Assembly (NCBI GenBank): GCA_910579175.1
Contig: CAJTTB010000014.1
Location: 1-64,000, forward strand
Reading direction: 5' to 3'
Length of the DNA: 64,000 nucleotides
From: an uncultured Oscillospiraceae bacterium
Lineage (GTDB): Bacteria; Bacillota; Clostridia; Oscillospirales; Ruminococcaceae
Each line of letters begins with the position of its first letter. The stretch's first letter is position 1. Both the position numbers and the translations under genes were made by a program. Positions 43,218 to 52,785 of this stretch are shown here, piece after piece. The notes under the pieces are model-generated. The model saw only the letters and a program-made list of their open reading frames with translations, searched no databases and was not told where the DNA came from.

Positions 43218-45638
43218 TCAGTTTATATTTAATACTTCAGAAAGATTTTTTTCCTCTTTGATTAAAACCATTTCTGTATGATCAGGTTCTTGTTTCTTTT
43301 TTACCAATGCGACGTCTAATACCTCTTGAATGGTTTTCACCGGAACAAATTTTAAATTTTCCTTGATAATATCATCAAACTCTGCAATGTCTGCCTTGTT
43401 GCCGTGTGGAATAATAACAGTTTTAATTCCAGCGCGAAAAGCTGCAATTGATTTTTCTTTTAATCCACCAATTGGAAGCACTCTACCACGCAATGAAATT
43501 TCTCCAGTCATGGCGACATCGTTGCGCACCTCAATATTGGAAAGTGCAGAAACGAGTGCAGTCGTTATTGTCACACCTGCGGAAGGACCATCTTTTGGGA
43601 CAGCTCCTTCTGGAGCGTGGATATGCAGGTCTTTATTTTTATAAAATTCTGGGTCAATTTGATAATTTTTTGCAATGCTGCGCACATAGCTCACCGCTAG
43701 ATTTGCAGATTCCTTCATAATATCCCCTAGATTTCCGGTCACCTGAATCTTTCCTGTTCCCTCTAATATAATGGCTTCGATTTCAAGTGTCTCTCCACCC
43801 ACAGAAGTCCAAGCCAAGCCAGTCACCTGACCTACTTGGTTTTCCTCTGGTATTTCAGATACAGCATATTTTTTTGGTCCTAACATCTCTTGCAGTGCCT
43901 TGTTGTGAATGGTTAATTTTTTATAGTCTGCTCCATCACTGACCTTTTTCTTTGCCGTTTTTCGACAAATACTTGCGATGGAACGTTCTAATTTACGCAC
44001 ACCTGCTTCACGGGTATAGCGGTCAATCAACGTATAAATTCCCTCTGCACTAAAGATCACATCTTTCGCAGTCAAACCGTGTTTTTTAATCTGTTTTGGC
44101 ACCAGATATTTTTTTGCAATTTGAAATTTTTCTTCTCTGGTATAACTGGATAAATCAATTACTTCCATACGATCTAATAATGGTGCTGGAATGGTTGATA
44201 GGTCGTTTGCAGTGGTGATAAACAATACTTCACTTAAATCAAATGGAACTTCAATATAATGGTCGCGAAATGCGTTATTTTGTTCGCTATCCAACACCTC
44301 TAGCATTGCAGCTGATGGGTCACCTCGAAAATCAGAGCCCATTTTATCAATTTCATCCAATAATATCAAGGGATTGCGACTTTTTGCCTGTTTGAGTGCA
44401 TTGATAATGCGTCCAGGCATTGCGCCAATATAGGTTTTGCGATGCCCTCGAATATCAGATTCATCCCTTACACCGCCCAATGATAGACGCACATAACGCC
44501 TTCCAAGCGTTTCAGCGATACTCTTTCCAATCGAAGTTTTACCAACACCCGGAGGACCTACCAGACAGATAATTTGTCCTTTGATGTCTGGCGCTAATTT
44601 GCGCACTGCCAACAGCTCTAAGATGCGCTCTTTTACCTTTTTCAGCCCATAATGATCGCGATCTAAAATGCGCTTTGCTTTGCGAATGTCCAATACATCT
44701 TTTGTATAATTATCCCAAGGAAGCTCCAAACAGGCTTCCAAATAGGTGCGTACCACGTTGGCTTCTTGTGAACTTGCAGGCATGCGATAGAGTTTTTCCG
44801 CTTCTTTGTATAATTTTTCCTTTGTTTCTTCTGACATATGCTTGATATCGGCAATCTGTTCCATGATTTCAGTGGCGTCGTCCTGTCCAAAATCGCCTTC
44901 TCCAAGTTGTCCTTGAATGACGCGCAGTTGCTCTCTTAAATAATATTCACGGTGATTTTTATCTATCTGTTCACGAACCTGTTCATAAATATCATGTTCA
45001 ATGGATAAGACTTCTGTTTCTTTTTCTAGTATCTGTGCCAATAAGGTCAAACGCTTATAAATATTATTAGCTTCCAATAATCTTTGACGGTCTTCATAGG
45101 AAAACTGAACATGAAACATAATGCCCAAAAACAATTCTTCTGGGTCATCCTCATTTAATATCTCCAGCAAAACTTCTTTAGACATTTTTGGAAGCAACTC
45201 ACTGTAATTATCAAATACCAATTTTACAACGCGTATCATTGCTTCCATTTCCTGTTCTGTCACCTTTACACGTGTTGACAGCGGTGCATTTTTTAGTTCA
45301 AATTCAAAAAAAGGTTCTTCGCTAATAATCTCTGTTATCTTGGCGCGATATTCTCCCTGTACCAAAACGCGTACTGTGCTGTCTTGTGTTCTCAACATCT
45401 GTTTAATGGTTGCGACCATACCATATTTATACAAATCACTTGCACTTGGATTTTCATCAATTACATCTCTTTGTGCCACCAAAAAAATTTTTTTATCCGT
45501 CTCCATAGCCGCTTGCAGCGCTAAAATAGAACATTTTCTCCCCACATCAAAATGTAGATTCATATCCTCAAATAATACCAGCCCACGCATTGCAAGTGCA
45601 GGCATTACCAGTGTTTTATCGGTCTTTATAGCACCCAT
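43218..45638 (-). CDS. lon: ATP-dependent protease La (Lon)
   Basis: 806 residues. N-terminal LON substrate domain (about 1-200), AAA+ module with GPPGVGKTS and LILLDEIDKMG, and a C-terminal protease domain with the catalytic Ser in PKDGPSAGVT and Lys in GLKEKSIAA. It degrades damaged and regulatory proteins in the cytoplasm. I prefer the ATG at 45638 because GGAGG lies eleven bases upstream; the ATG at 45656 overlaps that site and the inverted repeat. First gene of lon-ysxC-lysA. Confidence 0.96.
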   Translation of the reverse strand: MGAIKTDKTLVMPALAMRGLVLFEDMNLHFDVGRKCSILALQAAMETDKKIFLVAQRDVIDENPSASDLYKYGMVATIKQMLRTQDSTVRVLVQGEYRAKITEIISEEPFFEFELKNAPLSTRVKVTEQEMEAMIRVVKLVFDNYSELLPKMSKEVLLEILNEDDPEELFLGIMFHVQFSYEDRQRLLEANNIYKRLTLLAQILEKETEVLSIEHDIYEQVREQIDKNHREYYLREQLRVIQGQLGEGDFGQDDATEIMEQIADIKHMSEETKEKLYKEAEKLYRMPASSQEANVVRTYLEACLELPWDNYTKDVLDIRKAKRILDRDHYGLKKVKERILELLAVRKLAPDIKGQIICLVGPPGVGKTSIGKSIAETLGRRYVRLSLGGVRDESDIRGHRKTYIGAMPGRIINALKQAKSRNPLILLDEIDKMGSDFRGDPSAAMLEVLDSEQNNAFRDHYIEVPFDLSEVLFITTANDLSTIPAPLLDRMEVIDLSSYTREEKFQIAKKYLVPKQIKKHGLTAKDVIFSAEGIYTLIDRYTREAGVRKLERSIASICRKTAKKKVSDGADYKKLTIHNKALQEMLGPKKYAVSEIPEENQVGQVTGLAWTSVGGETLEIEAIILEGTGKIQVTGNLGDIMKESANLAVSYVRSIAKNYQIDPEFYKNKDLHIHAPEGAVPKDGPSAGVTITTALVSALSNIEVRNDVAMTGEISLRGRVLPIGGLKEKSIAAFRAGIKTVIIPHGNKADIAEFDDIIKENLKFVPVKTIQEVLDVALVKKKQEPDHTEMVLIKEEKNLSEVLNIN

Positions 45639-45656
45639 AACCTCAATTTCCTCCAT

Positions 45657-45682
45657 ATTAATGCAATCGAGTTTGCATTAAT
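45657..45682 (-). promoter_or_regulatory. lon: Perfect inverted repeat at the lon ribosome site
   Basis: ATTAATGCAA and TTGCATTAAT, a perfect 10-bp pair around a 6-base centre, ends two bases upstream of the GGAGG of lon. It is neither a CIRCE element (TTAGCACTC-N9-GAGTGCTAA) nor a CtsR box. Confidence 0.6.
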
Positions 45683-46189
45683 TTCTTAACCCATAGACAA
45701 TTAAAATTTATTTTTATTGATATCCTATGCGATCTGTTTGATTTACCAAATATTTATTGTCTAAACTGCATTCCATTATAATCCTATCAGATAAATAACT
45801 CATTGTATCCAGTCCATGAGTTTATTATTTTATTTATAACCTACTTATATGATAAGCATTTGCAACCTTTGGTTTACCATTCCTACCATCCGTCATATCT
45901 GTATGTTTGATAACTGTATTTTAAACACAATCAAAGGTATCTATCCATAAAAGAATTTTTTGAATCCTGCATTTTTATTGTTTTATTATACAAAATGAAT
46001 CACATTTTGACAAGTACTCAAAATAGGCAAAATTTTTAGTAATTCCAACATAAAAATGTAATAGATACCACTTTTTTGATATCATATAAAAACATCTCAA
46101 AAAATTCATATTTCATTCATATTATACATAATTATTTTTCATACAATAAAATAAATTAAATGAACTTATGAAAAAACAAGGAGTTATTT
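45683..46189. other. Divergent intergenic region, lon / hemolysin III-like gene
   Basis: No gene seen. A minus-strand promoter with TTGTCA (46008-46013), 17-base spacer and TATAAT (45985-45990) would start lon transcription about 340 bases before the start codon, giving a long AT-rich leader. No clear promoter for the plus-strand gene was found. Confidence 0.55.
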
Positions 46190-46840
46190 ATGAAAAATCC
46201 CCAATATCTTCCCTCTTATACCATTGGAGAAGAAATCGCTAATTCTATTACACATGGGATTGGCAGTTTGCTTTCAATTGCCGGCTGTGTAATTTTAATC
46301 ATTTTTGCAGCATTTACCAGCAACCCCTATAAAATTGTCAGCGCCTGTGTTTTTGGAGCCAGTCTTATCATACTCTTTACAATGTCTACATTATATCACT
46401 CCTTTACCAATCAACGTGTAAAATTTCTATTTCGTATCTTTGATCACAGTGGTATTTTTCTGTTGATCGCTGGCACCTATACACCACTCACCTTGGTATC
46501 CTTACACGGCTTCTTGGGCTGGACACTCTTTGGTATCGTTTGGCTTTGTGCCGCTTTTGGAATTGTTTTAAATGCCATTGGTATTGAACGCTTTAAACGC
46601 ATCTGTATGATTTCTTATATTGGCAGTGGTTGGTGTGTTATCTTCGCCTTTATTCCACTTATGAAAAAAATCTCATTGGGTGGGTCTTTGTTCTTGTTGG
46701 CAGGTGGATTATTTTATACCGTTGGACTGCTATTTTACCGCAAAAAGGATATGCAGTATATGCATTCTGTCTGGCATGTTTTTGTATTATTTGGTGCTAT
46801 ACTCCATTATTTATGTATTTTATTCTACGTAATTCACTAA
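46190..46840 (+). CDS. Hemolysin III / YqfA-family membrane protein
   Basis: 216 residues with seven membrane segments. Family motifs: EIANSITHGIGS near the start, STLYHSF, FDHSGIFLLIAGTYTP and the late SVWHVFVLFGAILHY; the His residues and the early Ser/Asp are the likely zinc site shared with PAQR receptors. The 'hemolysin' name is historical and the role in most bacteria is unknown. ATG with AAGGAG seven bases ahead. Monocistronic. Confidence 0.93.
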   Translation: MKNPQYLPSYTIGEEIANSITHGIGSLLSIAGCVILIIFAAFTSNPYKIVSACVFGASLIILFTMSTLYHSFTNQRVKFLFRIFDHSGIFLLIAGTYTPLTLVSLHGFLGWTLFGIVWLCAAFGIVLNAIGIERFKRICMISYIGSGWCVIFAFIPLMKKISLGGSLFLLAGGLFYTVGLLFYRKKDMQYMHSVWHVFVLFGAILHYLCILFYVIH

Positions 46841-46963
46841 ATTCTCGACATTTTTACGAATATCTTTCTATTTCAATTTACTTCATCTTTATCTTATGAT
46901 ATAATAGTTGCTTAGATTAAATACCCGTTTTATAAGCAAGATATATACAAACAACATAACATG

Positions 46964-47003
46964 ACAAGAATAAGAATCTATTTTTGAGATATCTTATTCT
47001 TGT
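46964..47003 (+). terminator. Terminator/attenuator-like hairpin upstream of the glycosyltransferase gene
   Basis: ACAAGAATAAGA pairs with TCTTATTCTTGT, followed by a T-run (TGTTTTTT), 30-odd bases before the glycosyltransferase start. A promoter candidate (TTTACT, 17-base spacer, TATAAT, about 46876-46905) lies between the hemolysin III-like gene and this hairpin. Confidence 0.7.
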
Positions 47004-47037
47004 GTTTTTTATAGAATAGAAAGGAATGATTTCAATC

Positions 47038-49794
47038 ATGGACTATGGTAAATTATACACTGAAGATTACTATCAGCATTCCTGCGGAGAAGTAGACTAT
47101 AAAAACGAGGAATTTAAACGATTCTTTAACCATGTCGCAGATAAAATTGTCAATGAAATTCGCCCAAAAACCGTTTTAGATGTTGGCTGTGCAATGGGTT
47201 ATCTGGTCACTGCACTGCGTGACCGAGGGGTAGAAGCATATGGAATTGATGTTTCTGAATATGCAATCAGTCAGATTAGAAAAGACATTCGCAAATTCTG
47301 TCACGTACAATCTGCTCTGGACCCTCTTCCCGAAGAATTCCCTCAAACATATGACCTATTGGTTACTATTGAGGTAATCGAACACCTTTATGAAGAAGAT
47401 GGATTTGAATTTTTAAAACGCATCTGTACTTATGCAGATGACATTATATTTTCTTCCACGCCAGATGATATTACAGAGCCCACACATTTTAATGTACAAC
47501 AACAGGAGTACTGGTCAAAAAACTTTGCCAAACACGGATTTTTACACCAATTGGGGTATGATGCCACCTATATCGCCCCTCAAACTATGCGATTTTGCAA
47601 ACAACAAACCAGTATTTTACGTTTGGTAGAGGACTATGAGCGCAATGACCGCATGATAAAGTATACTGTGCGCGAACAAGCGGAAAAAATCAAACAACAA
47701 GAACAACAAATTCAACAGCAGCAACAGCAAATCGAACAACAGACCAATCAGTATCAGCTATTAGAATCCCATTCTCAAAGTGAACAAGCCTACCAACAAC
47801 AACAATTGCAACAGCTTCAAGAAGAGGTTGCAAATCTCAAACATCAAAATGTGCAATTGGCAAATACTGCTCAGGATTTTGCCTCCCGTACCAATCAGGT
47901 ACAAACAGAGTTAAACGCTGTATTGCATTCTCGTTGGTGGAGATTAACCGCACCGGGACGCAAGGTAATGACCGTTTTCAAAAAAGGAATCAAGAGAATT
48001 CCAGGTGCAAAACAAGCTGTTTTATTTTTGCGCATTGCTCGCAAAGATGGATTTCATGCCGCTATGAATAAAATTCGCTATAAAAGAGCGCTTCGCAAAC
48101 GCATTGGAAAAAACAGTTTGGAAATCAGCTCCTTTATCACTGCGCAACAAGCGCTCAAACAACTGGACACATCATTCCATCAAATGATAAAATTCAGCAT
48201 TCTAGTACCACTATACAACACACCCATTCTATTTCTAAAGCAAATGATAGATTCCTGTATCAATCAGACCTATCAAAATTGGGAACTTTGCCTTGCAGAT
48301 GCCAGCGATTCAGATCACAATGATGTGGGTGCCATCTGTACCCAATATGCTCGAAAAGACCCCAGAATCGTCTATCAAAAATTAACCGAAAACAAAGGAA
48401 TTGCAGACAACACCAATGCCGCTATCGAAATGGCAAGTGGAAATTATATTTGTCTATTAGACCACGATGATTTTATCCACCCTTCTGCATTATTTGAAAA
48501 TATGCTTGCCATCACCAATCAAAATGCCGATTTTATCTATACAGATGAAATGACCTTTGAAGGAGATATCTATCACCCACTTACCATTCATTTAAAACCC
48601 GACTTTTCCATTGACAATCTGCGTGCCAATAACTATATCTGTCACTTTTCTACCTTTAGTAAAAAATTATTAGAGCAGGTGGGGGGATTTGACCCAGATT
48701 GTAACGGCAGTCAGGATTATGATATGATTTTAAGACTCACCGAACAGGCAGAACACATTGTTCATATTCCAAAAATCCTCTATTTTTGGCGTTCTCATGC
48801 CGCTTCTGTCGCCAGTGATATCAGTGCAAAACCCTATTGTATCACCTCTGCAAAAAAAGCACTCAAAAACCATCTCAACCGCATGGGTATTGCAGGAACT
48901 CCCCGTGTTGCTCCCAGAATGGAATCCATTTATAAAATTGATTATGAATTGACCAAAAATCCAATGATATCCATTATCATTCCCTCAAAAGACCACACAC
49001 GCGAATTGGATACCTGTATTCAATCAATTTTAAATAAATCCACCTATCAAAATTATGAAATTATCATTGTGGAAAACAACAGTACAGACCCACAGACCTT
49101 TGCTTATTATGAGACACTTAAAAAACACCCCAATATTCAAGTTATCACCTGGAAAGACGATTTTAACTACTCCGCAATCAACAATTATGCAGTCACCTTT
49201 GCGCGGGGAGAATATTTACTATTCTTAAACAATGATATTGAAATCATCACCCCAAAATGGATGGAAGAAATGCTGATGTTTGCACAGCGCAAAGACGTTG
49301 GTGCTGTAGGGGCAAAACTTTATTTTCCAGATGACACCATACAACATGCCGGCGTCATCATTGGGCTAAATGGAACAGCTGGACATGCACATTATGAAGT
49401 GGAAAAAAATAATCTGGGCTATATGGGGCGCCTTTACTATGCACAAAATTTCAGTGCAGTCACCGCTGCATGTATGATGATATCAAAGGCAGATTTTTTG
49501 TCTGTGGAAGGCTTTAATCCCGAATTTGTAGTCGCTTTTAATGATGTGGATCTCTGTTTAAAACTGCGTCAAAAGGGACTGCTAAATGTATTTACTCCAT
49601 TTGCTGAACTGTACCATTATGAATCCAAAACACGCGGCTATGATACAGAACATATCAACCAAGAGCGTTTCCATCAAGAAAGCCTTCTATTCAAAGAACG
49701 CTGGTATCCTGTTATCGAACATGACCCCTATTACAATCCCAACTTCTCTAGACAAGAGAGCTTTAAACTGGACATGAAACCTTATCAATATTAA
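47038..49794 (+). CDS. Methyltransferase fused to two family-2 glycosyltransferases
   Basis: 918 residues in one frame. Residues ~1-200 are a SAM methyltransferase (VLDVGCAMGYLV is motif I). Residues ~215-300 form a Gln-rich coiled coil. A basic linker leads to a first GT2 domain at ~385-600 (FSILVPLYNTP, then CLLDHDDF and YTDE) and a second GT2 domain at ~643-900 (SIIIPSKDH, FLNNDIE, and the late DVDLC). Such chains assemble and modify surface glycans or glycosylate proteins in the cytoplasm. The start at 47038 is chosen because the extended ribosome site AAAGGAATGAT covers the earlier ATG. No polysaccharide cluster adjoins it. Confidence 0.9.
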   Translation: MDYGKLYTEDYYQHSCGEVDYKNEEFKRFFNHVADKIVNEIRPKTVLDVGCAMGYLVTALRDRGVEAYGIDVSEYAISQIRKDIRKFCHVQSALDPLPEEFPQTYDLLVTIEVIEHLYEEDGFEFLKRICTYADDIIFSSTPDDITEPTHFNVQQQEYWSKNFAKHGFLHQLGYDATYIAPQTMRFCKQQTSILRLVEDYERNDRMIKYTVREQAEKIKQQEQQIQQQQQQIEQQTNQYQLLESHSQSEQAYQQQQLQQLQEEVANLKHQNVQLANTAQDFASRTNQVQTELNAVLHSRWWRLTAPGRKVMTVFKKGIKRIPGAKQAVLFLRIARKDGFHAAMNKIRYKRALRKRIGKNSLEISSFITAQQALKQLDTSFHQMIKFSILVPLYNTPILFLKQMIDSCINQTYQNWELCLADASDSDHNDVGAICTQYARKDPRIVYQKLTENKGIADNTNAAIEMASGNYICLLDHDDFIHPSALFENMLAITNQNADFIYTDEMTFEGDIYHPLTIHLKPDFSIDNLRANNYICHFSTFSKKLLEQVGGFDPDCNGSQDYDMILRLTEQAEHIVHIPKILYFWRSHAASVASDISAKPYCITSAKKALKNHLNRMGIAGTPRVAPRMESIYKIDYELTKNPMISIIIPSKDHTRELDTCIQSILNKSTYQNYEIIIVENNSTDPQTFAYYETLKKHPNIQVITWKDDFNYSAINNYAVTFARGEYLLFLNNDIEIITPKWMEEMLMFAQRKDVGAVGAKLYFPDDTIQHAGVIIGLNGTAGHAHYEVEKNNLGYMGRLYYAQNFSAVTAACMMISKADFLSVEGFNPEFVVAFNDVDLCLKLRQKGLLNVFTPFAELYHYESKTRGYDTEHINQERFHQESLLFKERWYPVIEHDPYYNPNFSRQESFKLDMKPYQY

Positions 49795-49796
49795 GC

Positions 49797-49832
49797 AAAG
49801 ACCTTTGTAAGAAATCTCTTACAAAGGTCTTT
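49797..49832 (+). terminator. Rho-independent terminator after the glycosyltransferase gene
   Basis: AAAGACCTTTGTAAGA pairs perfectly with TCTTACAAAGGTCTTT around AATC, with a T-run. Confidence 0.93.
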
Positions 49833-49853
49833 TTCGTCAACGATTTTATCCCA

Positions 49854-51215
49854 TCATTCTATATTTTCTAACAGGACTAATTTTTTTCGATATAAATTGA
49901 TAAAAACCAAAATACTCGCCAAACAGGAAAACAATTCTGCAAACGGAAATGAAAACCACACATAAAACAAACCAATCTTAGAAAGAAAATAAGCTGCTGG
50001 CAAAATCAACACCAATTGTCTTAACACAGAGATAATCAAACTACTGGTTCCCATTCCAACTGCCTGAAATAAGGTGGAAAATAAAATTCCCAAAGCCGCA
50101 AACGGAAAACACAGTGCAATGATGCGAAGTGCTGGAATACCAATTTCTTTCATATGTTCAGAAGCATCAAAAATGTTGAGTAGATTTTCTGGAAAAACCA
50201 TAAAAATCATCATCCCAGCTGCCATAATGACCAATGCAATCATACAACCAATCTTTAAAGCAGATATCAAGCGGTCTTTTTTCCTTGCTCCATAATTGTA
50301 ACCCATAATTGGCATAACTCCATGGGTGAGTCCAAATACTGGCATAAATACAAAAGACTGTAATTTAAAATAGATGCCATATACTGCAATGGCAGTATCG
50401 CTAAAGCTTCCCAAAATCAAATTCATGCTAGCTACCAAAACAGAACCGATTGATTGCATAATCATAGAGGGAAATCCAACCGCATAAATATCAAAAATGG
50501 TACTCTTTCTCAGACGAAATCCCTTTAAACGAATTTTAATGCGATGTTTTTTTGCAAATAATACAATCAGTGCCACAACCATTGATAAAATTTGTCCGGT
50601 TACTGTTGCTACCCCAGCGCCAGCAATTCCCATCTTTGGAAAACCCAACAATCCCAAAATCATAATGGGGTCTAAGATAATGTTGGTAATTGCACCGATC
50701 AATTGAAATATCATCGGAAAAATCATATTACCAGTTGCCTGTAACATTTTTTCAATATTCAATTCCACAAAAATACCAATGGAACAGATGGTGACAATGA
50801 AAATATATTCCATGCCCAACTGTTGAATCTCTTGGTTTTCTGTAATTGCACCAAAAAATGGCTTGGTTAAAAACAATCCCAATAGCGCAAATAATATCCA
50901 ATTTGCAAATCCCAATAACAAACCATGTGTTGCCGCATGATTGGCTTCTTCTAATTTTCCTTCTCCCAAGCGACGGGAAACAAGACTGTTAATTCCAACA
51001 CCAGTTCCCACCGCAACCGAAATCATCAACATCTGAATTGGATTTGCCAAAGAAACTGCTGTCAGCGCGTTTTCTGAAATTTTGGCAACAAAATAACTAT
51101 CAACCACATTATACAGTGATTGAACCAACATTGAGAACATTGCCGGTAATGCCATTGACATAATTAGCCCAAATAATGGAGCTGTTCCCATCTTATTCTC
51201 TTTTACTTGTTCCAT
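49854..51215 (-). CDS. MATE-family efflux pump
   Basis: 453 residues with twelve predicted membrane segments in two halves. The first helix region (SMALPAMFSMLVQSLYNVVD) and the loop LVSRRLGEGKLEEA match the MATE/NorM fold. Such pumps export drugs or metabolites using Na+ or H+ gradients. ATG with AGAAAGGAAG about six bases ahead. Monocistronic and convergent with the glycosyltransferase gene. Substrate unknown. Confidence 0.93.
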   Translation of the reverse strand: MEQVKENKMGTAPLFGLIMSMALPAMFSMLVQSLYNVVDSYFVAKISENALTAVSLANPIQMLMISVAVGTGVGINSLVSRRLGEGKLEEANHAATHGLLLGFANWILFALLGLFLTKPFFGAITENQEIQQLGMEYIFIVTICSIGIFVELNIEKMLQATGNMIFPMIFQLIGAITNIILDPIMILGLLGFPKMGIAGAGVATVTGQILSMVVALIVLFAKKHRIKIRLKGFRLRKSTIFDIYAVGFPSMIMQSIGSVLVASMNLILGSFSDTAIAVYGIYFKLQSFVFMPVFGLTHGVMPIMGYNYGARKKDRLISALKIGCMIALVIMAAGMMIFMVFPENLLNIFDASEHMKEIGIPALRIIALCFPFAALGILFSTLFQAVGMGTSSLIISVLRQLVLILPAAYFLSKIGLFYVWFSFPFAELFSCLASILVFINLYRKKLVLLENIE

Positions 51216-51360
51216 TCAAACTTCCTTTCTCAATCCTACATATTTCCCCTTCATTTTACACCTTTTTCCCATTTTTTGCAACTTTATAAAACAAAACTCT
51301 CATCTTAGATTGATGGTGTCCAATGCCATTTGATAAAGTAATTTGTCCAAATATCCAAAT

Positions 51361-51391
51361 CGGGCAGTCATCCTTAACAGGTGACTGCCCG
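51361..51391 (-). terminator. Terminator after the APH-like kinase gene
   Basis: CGGGCAGTCA-CC pairs with GG-GACTGCCCG around a six-base loop, 16 bases past the stop. The interval 51216-51406 holds no gene I can support. Confidence 0.6.
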
Positions 51392-51406
51392 ATCAATTGG
51401 GTTTTA

Positions 51407-52309
51407 TCAGTTATAACAGTGGTTCCATTCTTCCAGAAGAATATCAAAGATGTCATTCAATCTCTTGATGATATTTTCATTTACTGGAATCTTTTTATCA
51501 AGAAACTGCATACCTCTCTCCCCCATAAAATCCACACAAAAAATCAAACAATAAAATACAAATGCCTTATACTGGATCGCAGTTGGATGAATCTCGTCCA
51601 ACAGATAATCAATATATTTGGTATCCAAATCCATATTGAGCAATGCAACTTTGGTTAGTGCAATAAAGGTAAGCATATCTCCTAAGCCTATCCAATCAAT
51701 ATCTATTATCCCAGATAATTTACCCTTATCAATCAATAAGTTTTTTGTACTAATATCATCTAGATATGGTATGGGTCGAACCTTGTCTAAATATTCTTGT
51801 ATTTCTTGCTGTAATTTTTTTATGATATGTATTTTGTTGTTATCAAAATAATGGTTTCTTTTTATTCTTTCCTCTGCACGACTTAGCATTTCACCAGTAA
51901 AGCGATTCCATGTCCACTTTGCACCTACTGAGACATCAATCCTTGATACCTTTCGTTGTATCTCAATGACTTCTTTGGCAATCTGTTTTTTCTCGCTGTC
52001 ATTTAATCTATCATAGACATTTCCCATATCATTTCCAGGGATATAAGAAAGGATCAAATAGGAATTGTCTTTGTACTTTCCTTTTGATAATACAATCGGT
52101 ATCGGAATTTCACATACAGACAATTTATTCAGCCAATCAATGGTATCTTTGTAGGCATTGTCATCTTTACTACATCTGAGAACAAACTTTTCAGTTGCAG
52201 TGGAGACAATAAAAACATAGTTGGCAATCCCAACGCTGCAACGCTCTATTTGAACAATATTTCTCTTGGTATCGTTTTCAAATATCATCCATGCTTCTTT
52301 ACAATCCAT
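51407..52309 (-). CDS. Aminoglycoside phosphotransferase-like (APH/choline kinase fold) protein
   Basis: About 300 residues. N-lobe: FVLRCSKDDN with the ATP-binding lysine region. C-lobe: the catalytic loop reads YLDDISTKNLLID, so Asp and the Asn six residues later are present, but the usual His before the Asp (H-x-D) is replaced; the metal-binding segment GIIDIDWIGLGD is intact. The protein may phosphorylate a small molecule or be a resistance-type kinase; the altered loop makes true aminoglycoside resistance uncertain. Start taken at the ATG at 52309 after GGAGG; an ATG six codons earlier has no ribosome site. Monocistronic. Confidence 0.78.
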   Translation of the reverse strand: MDCKEAWMIFENDTKRNIVQIERCSVGIANYVFIVSTATEKFVLRCSKDDNAYKDTIDWLNKLSVCEIPIPIVLSKGKYKDNSYLILSYIPGNDMGNVYDRLNDSEKKQIAKEVIEIQRKVSRIDVSVGAKWTWNRFTGEMLSRAEERIKRNHYFDNNKIHIIKKLQQEIQEYLDKVRPIPYLDDISTKNLLIDKGKLSGIIDIDWIGLGDMLTFIALTKVALLNMDLDTKYIDYLLDEIHPTAIQYKAFVFYCLIFCVDFMGERGMQFLDKKIPVNENIIKRLNDIFDILLEEWNHCYN

Positions 52310-52785
52310 GGGGCATTTGTCCTCCATCTTCTATAAACTGACGAAAAATTCCAATTTGTTAAGGTGATTATAACACAAGACTACTGCCATATCAACCTGA
52401 TTTTATGGAAATCACCAATGGTATAACCCAACAACACTGTTCTTAAAAAGGACAACCAAAATGCATTTTGAAATAGAAATCATGCAAAAAAGGTCGAAAG
52501 AATCTTTCATTGCTTTGCTTGTTCTTATCTATTGTTTATGCTATAATAGAAAATAATATCCATTTGGAATACATTCAATCGAATGATGGTTGCGATAGCC
52601 GTTGTAATATTGATTATGATTGAAATTTTGACCGAAAATAAATTTTAAAAAACGATGCCAAAAAGGACAAGTTATCTGAAATCTGAAATAAAACAGTTGT
52701 AATCGTGATATCAAAAACACTTGTGATTCTTCACAATAGCATATCTTCCATTTTTACAAATTATAAAATAGAAAGGGATTTATAA
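52310..52785. other. Region upstream of the M29 aminopeptidase gene
   Basis: A promoter candidate lies at 52519-52547 (TTGTTC, 17-base spacer, TATAAT). About 35 bases on is a 21-codon hydrophobic frame (52583-52648) without a good ribosome site. Otherwise AT-rich and without recognisable signals. Confidence 0.4.

Noticed and set aside
51256..51456. 66-codon minus-strand frame between the MATE and kinase genes
   Set aside because: It runs across the kinase terminator hairpin and the kinase 3' end and has no family features or ribosome site.
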